Assembly: GCA_021818985.1 (NCBI GenBank)
Contig: JAKASO010000001.1
Location: forward strand, 105,305-169,304
Length of the DNA: 64,000 bases
Source of the DNA: a bacterium
GTDB lineage: Bacteria > SZUA-79 > Acidulodesulfobacterales > Acidulodesulfobacteraceae
Reading direction: 5' to 3'
The notes under the pieces were generated by a model. The model had not been told where the DNA came from, ran no database searches, and saw only the letters and a list, made by a program, of their open reading frames with translations. This document shows, piece by piece, positions 1-8,924 of the stretch; position 1 is the stretch's first letter, and every line of letters starts with the position of its first letter. The position numbers and the translations under genes are program-made.

Positions 1-102
1 GGCTATACCAAGTACTTTAAATAATCCTATATGATCATATCTTCCTGATTCGATATTATTCGCTTCGATACATCCTAGATAATATAATATTCTTTTCCCC
101 AA
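1..102 (-). CDS. partial open frame running off the left edge
   Basis: On the minus strand a frame stays open from about position 117 to the window edge (39 codons), which is unusual in such AT-rich sequence. A TTG at 102 is preceded by an AAAGG Shine-Dalgarno-like stretch seven bases away. The translated piece contains a YYLG motif and a GLFKVLG motif and is vaguely like the N-terminus of some IS4/IS1634-type transposases, but I do not recognise it firmly. It could also be a fortuitous frame. Confidence 0.22.
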   Translation of the reverse strand, partial: MGKRILYYLGCIEANNIESGRYDHIGLFKVLGIA

Positions 103-391
103 AATTAAACCTTTATTTTAATTAGGTCTATTAAAATGAGCCTATTAATTGGAATACCGAGAATTTTAAAAATGTCTTTATTTAAAAACCGTAATGTAAA
201 ATGCAGCAGAATTAAAAACGCAAGCAAAAAATATTTTAAACCAAAGCCTAATTAAAAGTCAATATTTATTTTCCCAATGTCAACCCAAAATTGCCAATAA
301 AAAATTATTTTTCCGCGTTACCGCTCCTTCCCGGCTTTTAACCCCGTGAAGCTCTTTTAGATTTTTTGTTATTTTCTGCTTAATTAAAATA

Positions 392-419
392 TTGACTTTC
401 ATTATTATCGTGCTAAAAT
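392..419 (+). promoter_or_regulatory. sigma70-type promoter of the DUF4143 ATPase
   Basis: TTGACT (392-397), 16-bp spacer, TAAAAT (414-419). A start site seven or so bases downstream would fall on or next to the ATG at 426, and no Shine-Dalgarno sequence lies between, so the transcript may be leaderless. This is an inference from spacing only. Confidence 0.55.
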
Positions 420-425
420 ATAAAT

Positions 426-1670
426 ATGTTTATAAAAAGAACTCTTTATAACGACATCATTGAGCATTTAACCGCAAAAGAAATAACGCTTATCGTGGGA
501 CCTAGGCAGGCCGGCAAGACTACTATAATGGAAACCATACGCGGTGAGCTTGATAAAAAAGGCGAAAAAACATTATTTTTAAGCCTTGATTTCGAAAAAG
601 ACGTTCCCCATTTTAAATCCCAGAGTGCTTTTATAGAAAAAATAAACTTAGAGACGGGCCGTAATGCCAAAGCATTTATCTTTATCGATGAGATACAGCG
701 GAAAGAAAATGCGGGTATATTCTTAAAAGGCATTTACGATATGCATCTGCCTCATAAATTGATAATATCCGGTTCCGGCAGTCTCGAGTTAAAAGAAAAA
801 ATTCATGAATCCCTTGCCGGCAGAAAACAAATTTTTGAAGTTAATACGTTATCTTTCGAGGAGTTTATAAATTTTAAAACAGATTATAAATATTATGACA
901 GGCTTATAGAATACTTCAGGATAGAAAAAGAAGAGTCTAAAAAATTGCTTCTTGAATATTTGAATTTTGGAGGTTATCCGCGAGTTGTTATCTGCGATAC
1001 GGTTTTGGAAAAAACAAAGATTATGAACGAAATTTTTCAAAGCTATATTGAAAAAGATATTTCTTATCTGCTAAATGTCGAAAAAATAGATGCTTTTAAA
1101 AATTTAATCAGGATTTTAGCCTCCCAATCAGGCAAATTAATCAATATAAACGAGCTTTCTTCTACTCTGGGAATATCCGCACCTACAGTTAAAAACTATT
1201 TCTCTTATGCCGAAAAAACCTTTATAATCAAGTCTATTACGCCTTTTTATAGAAATGCCCGCAGTGAAATTACAAAATCGCCGATAATCTATTTTAACGA
1301 TATAGGACTCAGAAACTTCAGCACCGGCAGATTTGGAAATATAAATTTTTTTGACGAGGCCGGGTTTGTTTTTCAAAATTTCATATATAATAAATTACAT
1401 GATAAATTCAAATATAATAACTCGTCCATTCATTTTTGGAGATCTAAAGACGGCGGGGAGGTTGATTTTGTCATATATAAAGGAACCAAAATTATACCTG
1501 TAGAAGTGAAATGCTCCGAATTAAAAAAACCGGTTATTGCAAGATCTATAAGAAGTTTCATAGAAAAATACAAGCCGAAAGAAGCTTGGGTAATCAATCT
1601 TTCGTTAAACACCGAAATGGTAAATAACGGCACCGTAATAAAATTTATGCCAGCGGTTAATGTAATATAA
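426..1670 (+). CDS. AAA-type ATPase with DUF4143 domain
   Basis: 414 aa. The N-terminal AAA_14-type P-loop domain has a Walker A (GPRQAGKTT, about residues 26-34), a Walker B-like FIDEIQR near residue 86, and a sensor-like SGSGS segment near 115. The C-terminal half matches the DUF4143 pattern. It ends in an EVDFVIYKG...IPVEVK segment that resembles a PD-(D/E)XK nuclease-like core. Members of this family are common, often laterally exchanged and of unproven function; some sit in mobile or defence regions. It stands alone between the window edge and tRNA-Phe. The ATG start has no Shine-Dalgarno and lies immediately after a promoter -10 box. The family call is confident; the biological role is unknown. 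Confidence 0.85.
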   Translation: MFIKRTLYNDIIEHLTAKEITLIVGPRQAGKTTIMETIRGELDKKGEKTLFLSLDFEKDVPHFKSQSAFIEKINLETGRNAKAFIFIDEIQRKENAGIFLKGIYDMHLPHKLIISGSGSLELKEKIHESLAGRKQIFEVNTLSFEEFINFKTDYKYYDRLIEYFRIEKEESKKLLLEYLNFGGYPRVVICDTVLEKTKIMNEIFQSYIEKDISYLLNVEKIDAFKNLIRILASQSGKLININELSSTLGISAPTVKNYFSYAEKTFIIKSITPFYRNARSEITKSPIIYFNDIGLRNFSTGRFGNINFFDEAGFVFQNFIYNKLHDKFKYNNSSIHFWRSKDGGEVDFVIYKGTKIIPVEVKCSELKKPVIARSIRSFIEKYKPKEAWVINLSLNTEMVNNGTVIKFMPAVNVI

Positions 1671-1802
1671 TATAATATGAAATAAATAAATCTGTCCTTA
1701 TTATTCCAAATATTTTTTATATTACTGTTCAACAACAAAAATTATTGTAATTAGCGATTATTTGTGATAGACTTTAAAAACTTTAATATTACTATAATCA
1801 AT

Positions 1803-1854
1803 ATTATATTGCATAATTATATTGCATAATTATATTGCATAATTATATTGCATA
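1803..1854. repeat. four tandem copies of a 13-bp AT-rich unit
   Basis: The unit ATTATATTGCATA occurs four times head to tail (1803, 1816, 1829, 1842) with no visible mismatch. It ends 35 bp before tRNA-Phe. A TATAAT-like hexamer lies just before it (1793-1798). Confidence 0.9.
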
Positions 1855-1889
1855 ATATTTATGTATTTATAGTAATGGTATTATGTTAC

Positions 1890-1965
<76 letters not shown>

Positions 1966-2009
1966 CCTTAAAGCCGCAGTAAATAAACCTTTCTAAATTT
2001 AAAAAAATC

Positions 2010-2852
2010 ATGAAGAATAGAAGAATGGCTAATAAAGACAAAAATAATCATGATCATAATAAAGATAAAGGATTTATGAAAATATGGAGATTATATCTTT
2101 CTGAATTTATAGGAACTGCGCTGCTTATAGGTGTGGGCGTTTCTTTTGTTATTTTTGATTTTGCCAAAGGAAGCCCCGTATCTGCAATGATTTCAAGTGT
2201 TGGATTAAGGCGTATTATTACCGGTTTTTTGTTCGGAAGCACGGGAATGTTAATTACATTTTCGCCTGTCGGCAAATGGAGCGGCGCTCATATAAATCCG
2301 GCAGTAACACTCTCATTTTGGTTAAAAGGAAAAATTAAAACTTATGTAGCTTTAGGCTATGTCATATCTCAGCTTCTTGGCGGCATTGCCGGCGCCGCCG
2401 CTCTTCTTGTCTGGGGAAAATTAGGAAAAGGGGTATTCTACGGAGCTACTTTTCCAGGAAAAGAAGGGGTTTTTGCCGCAGTTATCGGAGAATCTATAAC
2501 CACATTTTTTTTGATTACAGGTCTTTTTTTCTTCCTGGGACATAAAAAATTAAGACCTTATACCCCGGCTATTTTTGCATTTTTATATGCTATTATGGTT
2601 TATTTTGAGGCGCCTATTTCGGGAACAAGTACTAATCCTGCACGCAGCTTAGGTCCATCGTTGATATCGGGAATGTGGAGTGGATGGTGGGTATATTGGA
2701 CAGGCCCAGTCATCGGCACCTTTATCTCCCTTTTTATACTTAGTAAATGGGCACCATGGCTTAAAATAGAAGTTGCCAAAATTTATCATTTTGAACACGA
2801 CCCTTATAATATATTTAAGAATACGGAAAAACGCTTCAAGTCGTTACTTTAA
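2010..2852 (+). CDS. MIP-family aquaporin / glycerol facilitator
   Basis: 280 aa with about six membrane segments and the two half-helix NPA boxes typical of the major intrinsic protein family: GAHINPAVT near residue 95 and TSTNPARSLGPS near 210. This marks it as a channel for water or small neutral solutes in the cytoplasmic membrane. The residue pattern does not let me choose between water and glycerol. The start is uncertain. The first ATG gives a short polar, His/Asn/Lys/Asp-rich extension. A later ATG at 2076 (MKIWRLYLSEF) has an AAAGGA just upstream and would give a conventional N-terminus. It is monocistronic, between tRNA-Phe and a convergent GH15 gene. Confidence 0.88.
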   Translation: MKNRRMANKDKNNHDHNKDKGFMKIWRLYLSEFIGTALLIGVGVSFVIFDFAKGSPVSAMISSVGLRRIITGFLFGSTGMLITFSPVGKWSGAHINPAVTLSFWLKGKIKTYVALGYVISQLLGGIAGAAALLVWGKLGKGVFYGATFPGKEGVFAAVIGESITTFFLITGLFFFLGHKKLRPYTPAIFAFLYAIMVYFEAPISGTSTNPARSLGPSLISGMWSGWWVYWTGPVIGTFISLFILSKWAPWLKIEVAKIYHFEHDPYNIFKNTEKRFKSLL

Positions 2853-2910
2853 GTCGTTAATTTAATATAGGATTAACATGGCGGGATGGGATGTTCCTCC
2901 CGATTTTCAC

Positions 2911-5280
2911 TTAAGTTTTTATTTGTACATTAAAATCACTTCCCTCCCAACGGTTGGCGTTTATCCAATAAAATGTAAAAGCTATTTCACCGTCTTTAGG
3001 AATATCTGAAGAAGGTAAGTCGGCATAATAAACCCCTAAACCTGAATCTTTTGTTTGCGTATCTTTAACCGTGTGCCAGCCGTCATCGCTCCAGTGGACT
3101 AAAGCAGGGGAGAGGGTTTCGATACGCAATGTTTTGCCATACGGCATCTCATGCAGTTTATGATTAAAGCGCCATTGCACGATATTTGATGTTACGCCAT
3201 TTTTAAGGTAACGGAAAACCGTCTGGGGAGGCATATCAAATACCCTTTCTTCCGTAAGCGAACGGACAAGTTTTAAATATTCGGCATGAGCCCATACTAA
3301 AGGCATCGCCGAACCCGTCGGACGGCCGAAAAAAAGGCCCCGCTCAGGTATATCGGGACTGTCCCATATCTGTTCGGGTAAAAGACCGATGCCGTCTGCC
3401 ATACCTTCCATAGTTTCAAGCAAACGCTTCGCTTCTTTGAAATTTCCGGCGGCTATTGCATAGTTGGCGCGCTCGCCGGTGAGTAAAGGCCATAGCCGCC
3501 CCCTGCCGGTACCGTCAAAGGGGCTTCCGTCTTCGTGTTCGCCGTAACCGTCCCCGTTATACCTATGCCAGCAGGGTCCCGAAGGAGTTTCTATTTTAAG
3601 TAAAGCGTCTATAACCTTTAATGTGTTAAGTATCCGCTTGTCGTCCGCATTTCTTAACCCAAAACGAACCAGAGCTAAAGTATCTGTACACACCACGGAG
3701 GCAGCATTGGGGTAACAGGAAGCGGGAGGACGGTTTTTAATGCGTATAGTATCGTCGCCTTCTTCGAAATCAGGGGGAGTAACCCTGACATAATAACCTT
3801 CAACCCCTATTTTATCCGCAAGCTCCCCGCCTTTTACATAAAGCCAGCGGTCTATGCATGAATACCATGCATCTGCGGTCTCGCGCAGATAAGGAGCGGC
3901 GCCGGCTTCACCCGCTAATTCGGCAAGCTCGGCGCCTGTTATAAGAGCGGCAATTTCAGCTGCAATAGTAAATGGAGTATATCCTCCGTTTTCTTCCCAG
4001 CGATCCTCTTGGGTAACGGGTCCATTTTTAACGATATAACTAAGAGCTTTTTTTATCATAGGCCAGAAACGGTAAATATCGCTTTCTAAAAGTGCCGTCT
4101 CCCTGCGGGCAAGGTCAAAAAGGAGAATGGGCAAGGCTGTTTCATCCATCTGGATGCCGCTCCAATATGGAAAACCGTCAATCCACATATTTTGCGGCCA
4201 ATGTCCGTCCGATTCCTGCGTTGATTCAAGATAAACAAGAAAATTCATCACTTCCGTTTTAATGCCGGCGGCAATAAGAGCGCCTGCAGATTGTGCCATA
4301 TCACGCGGCCAAACCAGATGATAACCGCCAAGGTCTCCATCACCCTTGGAAAAACCCCATGGTACAGCAAGGCTTGCAAGAATAGCTCCAGGAACATATT
4401 TAGAACGGTGAATAATGATAACCATAGCGCTTGTAGAAAAAAGTTCATGTTTTTCGGCATAGAAAACCGGTTTTTGCTTTTGCCAGAATTGATGCCATGT
4501 TTCGCTATAAGAATCAAGAAGGTTTTGAAAGCCTTCGTGGAGGGATGCTCTTGATTGCTGGGCAGCTTCCGTAGAATTGCGTCCAAATCCGAGCGCTAAA
4601 ACGAAGGTATCGTTTTTAAGGTCTATTTCGCCTGTAAGCGCTACATTGCCGTTTTCAGCCCTTGTATAAAGTAAGGTAAGGTTGCCGTGACGGGTTAAAT
4701 CCTGCCATCCGTCGGAAAATCCGACAAAACCCACCGAACAGGCTTTAAAGCCGGTATTATTCATAAGACAAAGGGAAGTGTTATGGCGGGAGGCAAAAAG
4801 CCCTGTCATTCCTTTGTAATCACCAACCCATGCCGTATTGCCGGCGCCGTAATTGCCGATATGCGAACCCGTGATTACATAGAGCCTGTAATTGCCGGGT
4901 TTTAATGGAATAAACCTTCCCCTTATAAGAACAACCGGCCTATCCGGATCGGTTATGATATCTTTTTCTAAGCGGTAATATCCCTTAGCGCAGACACTTT
5001 CAAGATGATAAGCGGGAACGCCTGCATAAAAAAGCGACGATGAATGAACGGCGTGCCGTTTTTCTTCGGAAAAAAATCCATCGTCCGCCGTAATAATAAA
5101 GCCGAGATCGCGAATAGCGGCCTCATCTATTCTTGGAGAATAGACTTCATTTAAGATGCCGTGGGAAATAGTAAACCAGACGGGGCTTCCTTTAAAAGCG
5201 GTTCCGACCCCGCTTTTATTAGCGCCCGTCCATCTTCCAGGAATTCCGGGCCATCCTGGAGCAAAAATTGGTTCCGACAT
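2911..5280 (-). CDS. GH15 family glucoamylase / glucodextranase-like glycosidase
   Basis: 789 aa, organised like bacterial GH15 enzymes. An N-terminal beta-sandwich begins with the GWPGIPGRWT...SGVG start typical of glucodextranase-type proteins. An alpha/alpha barrel follows (VWPRDMAQSAGAL near residue 325). The likely general acid is in RWEENGGYTP (about residue 425) and the general base in LLPEQIWD (about residue 637). The family hydrolyses alpha-1,4 or alpha-1,6 glucans from the non-reducing end; substrate specificity cannot be read here. No signal peptide is visible, so it may act on intracellular glycogen-like polymer. The ATG is preceded by an AAAGG box. There is no partner glycogen gene in the window. 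Confidence 0.88.
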   Translation of the reverse strand: MSEPIFAPGWPGIPGRWTGANKSGVGTAFKGSPVWFTISHGILNEVYSPRIDEAAIRDLGFIITADDGFFSEEKRHAVHSSSLFYAGVPAYHLESVCAKGYYRLEKDIITDPDRPVVLIRGRFIPLKPGNYRLYVITGSHIGNYGAGNTAWVGDYKGMTGLFASRHNTSLCLMNNTGFKACSVGFVGFSDGWQDLTRHGNLTLLYTRAENGNVALTGEIDLKNDTFVLALGFGRNSTEAAQQSRASLHEGFQNLLDSYSETWHQFWQKQKPVFYAEKHELFSTSAMVIIIHRSKYVPGAILASLAVPWGFSKGDGDLGGYHLVWPRDMAQSAGALIAAGIKTEVMNFLVYLESTQESDGHWPQNMWIDGFPYWSGIQMDETALPILLFDLARRETALLESDIYRFWPMIKKALSYIVKNGPVTQEDRWEENGGYTPFTIAAEIAALITGAELAELAGEAGAAPYLRETADAWYSCIDRWLYVKGGELADKIGVEGYYVRVTPPDFEEGDDTIRIKNRPPASCYPNAASVVCTDTLALVRFGLRNADDKRILNTLKVIDALLKIETPSGPCWHRYNGDGYGEHEDGSPFDGTGRGRLWPLLTGERANYAIAAGNFKEAKRLLETMEGMADGIGLLPEQIWDSPDIPERGLFFGRPTGSAMPLVWAHAEYLKLVRSLTEERVFDMPPQTVFRYLKNGVTSNIVQWRFNHKLHEMPYGKTLRIETLSPALVHWSDDGWHTVKDTQTKDSGLGVYYADLPSSDIPKDGEIAFTFYWINANRWEGSDFNVQIKT

Positions 5281-5292
5281 GTTAAACCTTTT

Positions 5293-5500
5293 TTAAATAT
5301 ATTGCCGTTCTATTGCCGTCATATTTAACAACTTTAACCATTCCGCTGTTTTATTAATTAAAACTTTTCTTCTATATTTAGGACACCATACTACATGATA
5401 TTTGCAAGAATAAACTGTATAACTATATTATTATTATATAATATAATACAAGAAAAATTTATCGCCTTATATCCCCATTGCTAAAGCAAGGGGTTTTACG
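5293..5500 (-). pseudogene. remnant of an IS200/IS605-type insertion sequence (TnpA N-terminus plus end hairpin)
   Basis: Reading the minus strand from about 5429 gives YSYTVYSCKYHVVWCPKYRR followed by KVL. This matches the conserved beginning of the Y1 (HUH) transposase TnpA of IS200/IS605 elements. The frame has no ATG, diverges after about 30 residues and stops at 5293, so the catalytic HUH and tyrosine are missing. Upstream, at 5473-5493, lies a hairpin with CCCC/GGGG and TTGC/GCAA arms. This kind of structure sits at the ends of these elements. It is a dead remnant between the GH15 and DsrE-fold genes. Confidence 0.72.
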
Positions 5501-5563
5501 ACAACTGTCGGTAAACATAATGTATAAGTCCGGCATCTGTAAAAGATGCGTGGCATTTCCATT

Positions 5564-6046
5564 TTACATTGCAATTAGATAAGTATAACCCTCGTTTATT
5601 TTCTTAAAAACCTGCAGGGTGCCACCGGGAACTATCTTTACGAAGCCGGGTATGTTTTTAGGGTTAATGCCGTTTAACATCAAGGCGTTGCCGCTGACCC
5701 TGAAACTAACGCCTTTACTTCTGAGCATATGAAGCGTCTTACTATACTGCTTGTGTGAAGGAATTAGCGATTTTACAACCGGTCCGTAGATAACTACCTG
5801 AATGGAATATTTTTTACCTTCCGATCTAAGATATTTTACCGCATGCATTACATTTGCCATAGAAATAATAAATTGCTGCCCCGGCAGATTGACGCCAACG
5901 ACTATCTTTACGGGTTTATTATAGTTTTTATAAAACCCGCCGTAATTAAGCTTTTGCATAGCAAATGCGGAAACCGAACCTAAACCTAAAATTAAAATAA
6001 GAACCGAAACAGCCGTTAAAAATAACCTAATCTTAAACATAAGCAT
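5564..6046 (-). CDS. exported DsrE/F-fold hypothetical protein
   Basis: 160 aa. The N-terminus is a signal peptide (basic start, hydrophobic core, SAFA-type cleavage site near residue 28). The mature part follows a DsrE/DsrF-like pattern: KIVVGVNLPG at the first strand, a helix with MHAVKYLRSEGK, VVIYGP, then a LRSKGVSFRVSGNAL stretch and a C-terminal EGYTYLIAM. There is no cysteine in the protein, so the sulfur-carrier cysteine of DsrE/TusD is absent. A Shine-Dalgarno GAAGGGGG precedes two in-frame ATGs; the second, at 6040, is better spaced and may be the true start. No operon partner is close. The fold is inferred from pattern only and the function is unknown. Confidence 0.7.
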   Translation of the reverse strand: MLMFKIRLFLTAVSVLILILGLGSVSAFAMQKLNYGGFYKNYNKPVKIVVGVNLPGQQFIISMANVMHAVKYLRSEGKKYSIQVVIYGPVVKSLIPSHKQYSKTLHMLRSKGVSFRVSGNALMLNGINPKNIPGFVKIVPGGTLQVFKKINEGYTYLIAM

Positions 6047-6540
6047 AATCCCCCTTCTAAAATTATTAATTGTTTATAATATATTCTATAATCGATTAAT
6101 AATATATTTAATTATTACCATATACAAGACATTTTTTTATTTTATGTTAATAACTTTTAAAATGTCTATCTATAAATAACTTTAAATAACTTTTAATTTG
6201 TCTATTCCTTAACTAAAAATAAAAAAACAAGCGGATAATATCCAAAGCTTAATTTTATCATTATTATAAATCTTATAGTTAAATATAATGTCAGGTCTTT
6301 TTTAAGCCTATAAATTGCGATATAATTATATATAAATATAAAAATTAAAAATGTCACCAAGATGATGGAATTTTATTGCTTTATGAAGTTATGATATACT
6401 GGTATATATAATTATATACAATTGCAAATTTTGCTCGACCTTGCACTTAACTATAAGGTTTATATTTATAATATATATATATATATATATAAAGTATAAT
6501 AATTGTACTCAGCTACTGATAATAAATAATACATTGTGCT
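6047..6540. other. 494-bp intergenic region, very AT-rich
   Basis: Divergent region between the exported DsrE-like gene and the radical SAM gene. It contains a (TA)n tract at about 6469-6491, a TATAAT hexamer at 6495-6500 that could serve the radical SAM gene, and a solo 12-base AAAAATGTCACC (6347-6358) identical to the subterminal motif of the repeats at 14.3 and 41.1 kb. I read the short plus-strand ATG frames for a possible peptide precursor; the longest is about 10 codons, so none is supported. Confidence 0.6.
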
Positions 6541-7557
6541 ATGGACGGGTATAACAATAAAAACCGGAATAACGAGTTTTATATACAGTGGCATTTTATA
6601 GACTCCTGCAATCTAAGGTGCAGCCATTGTTATCAAAAAGACTATAACCACAAAGACATAAATTTTAACATGCTTAAATCTATTTTTTTAAAAATAGACG
6701 AAGCTATGTCGAAATGGAGAATGAATTGCTTTATTTCGCTGACCGGCGGAGAGCCTTTTTTAAAACCAGCAGGTCTTTTTTATTTAATAGATTTAATCGA
6801 AAAATCGGATAATTTTAAAAAATTTGCGATATTGACCAACGGCACATTAATTGACAACCGTATAATAAACAAAATTAAGGATTATAAAAAACTTTCCGAA
6901 ATTCAAGTATCTTTAGATGGCCACGATGAAGAAACACATGATAATATAAGAGGCAGGGGAACTTTTTTAAAAGCAGTGGAATCTATCAAAAAACTTAAGA
7001 ATGCCGGCATTAAAACATCGGTGATGTTCACCCTTCATAAAAAAAATATGGGGTCTGCCGTCAAGATGCCCGCACTTGCGGATTCCCTGAAAATAGATGC
7101 CCTGACTGTGGAGCGAATGACAACTATGAGCGAGGCCGAAAAGGAGGAATTTTTTATAGATGCCTTGGAATTAAAAAAAGTTTATTCCGATGTTTATTAT
7201 AAAGCGAAAAAGGAATTATCGGGCAAGGATACCAAATTAGTAACATCAAGACCGCTGTGGAATCTGATAGACGAGAATACCGGCGGTTACTGTCCCGTCG
7301 GGTTTTCTTCTATTTGCATCATGCATGACGGAACATTACTGCCGTGCAGAAGGCTTTACCTGCCGCTCGGCAACATCCTGACCGACGGACTTTTCAAGGT
7401 ATGGTATAATTCGGATATTTTATGGCAAATGAGAAAAAGAGATGCCACGAATGAATGCTCAAGTTGCGCCCATATCGAAAGGTGCGGCGGATGCAAAGCT
7501 ATAAGTTATTATAGCAACAAAGATTTAAACACAAAAGACCCGCAGTGCTGGATATAG
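6541..7557 (+). CDS. radical SAM protein with SPASM-type C-terminal Fe-S domain
   Basis: 338 aa. The radical SAM CxxxCxxC motif is C23-NLR-C27-SH-C30 (followed by YQKDYNH), and the GGEPF S-adenosylmethionine-binding strand is near residue 69. The C-terminal SPASM-like domain carries CPVG, a DGTLLPCRR segment and then CSSCAHIERCGGC...CWI, enough cysteines for one or two auxiliary 4Fe-4S clusters. Such proteins modify peptides or proteins (PqqE, anSME types) or haem precursors (NirJ, AhbC/D types). Nothing here decides between these. It is monocistronic, with no detectable substrate peptide nearby and no Shine-Dalgarno before the ATG. The superfamily is certain; the substrate is unknown. Confidence 0.9.
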   Translation: MDGYNNKNRNNEFYIQWHFIDSCNLRCSHCYQKDYNHKDINFNMLKSIFLKIDEAMSKWRMNCFISLTGGEPFLKPAGLFYLIDLIEKSDNFKKFAILTNGTLIDNRIINKIKDYKKLSEIQVSLDGHDEETHDNIRGRGTFLKAVESIKKLKNAGIKTSVMFTLHKKNMGSAVKMPALADSLKIDALTVERMTTMSEAEKEEFFIDALELKKVYSDVYYKAKKELSGKDTKLVTSRPLWNLIDENTGGYCPVGFSSICIMHDGTLLPCRRLYLPLGNILTDGLFKVWYNSDILWQMRKRDATNECSSCAHIERCGGCKAISYYSNKDLNTKDPQCWI

Positions 7558-7583
7558 TTTCTAATACAGGTTTTTATTTAACA

Positions 7584-8366
7584 TCAGCCGCCGTGAGTAA
7601 AGTTAGAATAGTCAATCATAGCTCCGTCCACAAATATTGTGCTTCCTGTTACATAAGAAGCATAATCGGAAACTAAAAAGGCGGCTACCCGGGCTACTTC
7701 TTCACATTCCCCCATTCTTCCAAGCGGTATTTTTTTAAGAAGATTGCCAAGGGTCTCAGGATTATTCCAAACACTTTGATTAATAGGCGTTTTAATTGCG
7801 CCGGGAGCTAAAGACATTATTCTTATTCCCAAGGATCCTACTTCCTGAGCCATAGTTTTTGTCAACATAGATAAACCTGCTTTTGCAGCGGTATATCCAC
7901 TGTAACCGCTCCATGGAATATTTTCATGAACCGAGGTTATATTCAAGATTACGCCGCTTTTTTGGGCTACCATATATTTTAAAACTTCCCTGGCACAATA
8001 AAACGGTCCAAAAAGGTTAATTTTTACTACCTTTTCCCACTCGGATATATTGGATTCCCATACAAGAGAGCGAACTCCGTCAATTCCCGCATTATTTACA
8101 AGAATATCTATTCCACCCCATTCTTTTACAAAGGTGTTTATCATTACTTCAACCGACCCTGCATCCGAAACATCCGCCTGCAAAGCAAGTACGCTGGCTC
8201 CATTTTTTCTTATCTCTGAAGCTATCTTCCCGGCTGCTTCCGCTTCCGAATGATAGTTAAGACCTATCTTTGCCCCGTCAGCCGCAAATTCCTTGGCAAT
8301 AACCTCGCCAAGCCCTGAACTTGCGCCTGTAATTAAAGCTCTCTTGCCTTTTAAACTGATATCCAT
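7584..8366 (-). CDS. short-chain dehydrogenase/reductase (glucose 1-dehydrogenase-like)
   Basis: 260 aa classical SDR. The Rossmann dinucleotide motif is TGASSGLG (residues 13-20), NNAG lies near 90, and the catalytic Ser is followed by YTAAKAG (Tyr and Lys about residues 158 and 162). A C-terminal FLVSDYASYVTGSTIFVDGA segment is present. The overall wording resembles bacterial glucose 1-dehydrogenases and FabG-like reductases. The substrate is not determined. It lies 33 bp downstream of the F0 operon on the same strand and converges with the radical SAM gene, leaving only 26 bp between stops. The ATG lacks a Shine-Dalgarno, so it may be read through from atpE. Confidence 0.88.
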   Translation of the reverse strand: MDISLKGKRALITGASSGLGEVIAKEFAADGAKIGLNYHSEAEAAGKIASEIRKNGASVLALQADVSDAGSVEVMINTFVKEWGGIDILVNNAGIDGVRSLVWESNISEWEKVVKINLFGPFYCAREVLKYMVAQKSGVILNITSVHENIPWSGYSGYTAAKAGLSMLTKTMAQEVGSLGIRIMSLAPGAIKTPINQSVWNNPETLGNLLKKIPLGRMGECEEVARVAAFLVSDYASYVTGSTIFVDGAMIDYSNFTHGG

Positions 8367-8399
8367 AATTTATCTATAATTAAATTGATGTAAAAAAAA

Positions 8400-8792
8400 T
8401 TACCCCAGAATTATTCCTTTGAAAGGATTTGCATAGAAAAGTATAAAGGTGATTAAAAGCGCGTACAGGGCTAAAGATTCCATTATAGCCATACCGGTTA
8501 TCATCCAAATTATTAATTTCTTTTCCATTTCTGGATTTCTTGACATTGCTTCCAATGCGCCTCTTACGGCACTTCCCATACCCGCGCCGGCTCCGATCAC
8601 GCCTAAGCCTATAGCAAGCCCGCCCCCCAAAGCCGACAAACCAAAATACAGGCTTTTGGCAAGCAGTATAGTCGAATGATTTGAAAGCGTCATATGACTT
8701 GCCGTTTTAGCTCCCACACCCGCTGCAAAAGTTTTTGCACTACTCAATAAAAGTACTGTAAACGTTAAAATAGAAGCAAAGAATTTAACCAT
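8400..8792 (-). CDS. atpE: F-type ATP synthase subunit c, copy 1, with signal-peptide-like N-terminus
   Basis: 130 aa from the ATG at 8792, which follows a strong GGAGGAGGG; an in-frame start 30 bases upstream has no such site. Residues 1-24 look like a cleavable signal sequence (TFAA). Helix 1 has the glycine-rich GLGVIGAGAGMG, the RNPE polar loop follows, and helix 2 carries the ion-binding Glu (E105 in MAIMESLALY). At the helix-1 position where sodium-specific rings have Gln there is Met (M72), which fits proton rather than sodium coupling. The protein forms the membrane rotor ring. It is the last gene of a five-gene F0 operon; no F1 genes are in the window. Confidence 0.93.
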   Translation of the reverse strand: MVKFFASILTFTVLLLSSAKTFAAGVGAKTASHMTLSNHSTILLAKSLYFGLSALGGGLAIGLGVIGAGAGMGSAVRGALEAMSRNPEMEKKLIIWMITGMAIMESLALYALLITFILFYANPFKGIILG

Positions 8793-8924
8793 TTTAGCCC
8801 TCCTCCTCTTTAATAGTGTCACATTCTGAACAGTATTAGTATCTTATTTTATCTTATTCTAAAAATGTTGCATACTAACACATTAATATATTAATATAAA
8901 GATATCTTTAAAAAATTAATGTTA

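Larger units (their letters stand above)
1..425. other. 425-bp edge region without a complete gene
   Basis: Very AT-rich. It holds the partial minus-strand frame at 1-102, a 13-base match at 278-290 to the outer tip of the repeat at 41012-41113, and a promoter at 392-419. I see nothing else in it. Confidence 0.6.

Noticed and set aside
1803..1854. 13-bp tandem repeat as a possible CRISPR array
   Set aside because: The units are contiguous without spacers and much too short; no cas genes are present.
6047..6540. RiPP precursor peptide before the radical SAM gene
   Set aside because: The plus-strand ATG frames there are only about 4-10 codons and lack a Shine-Dalgarno or core-peptide features.
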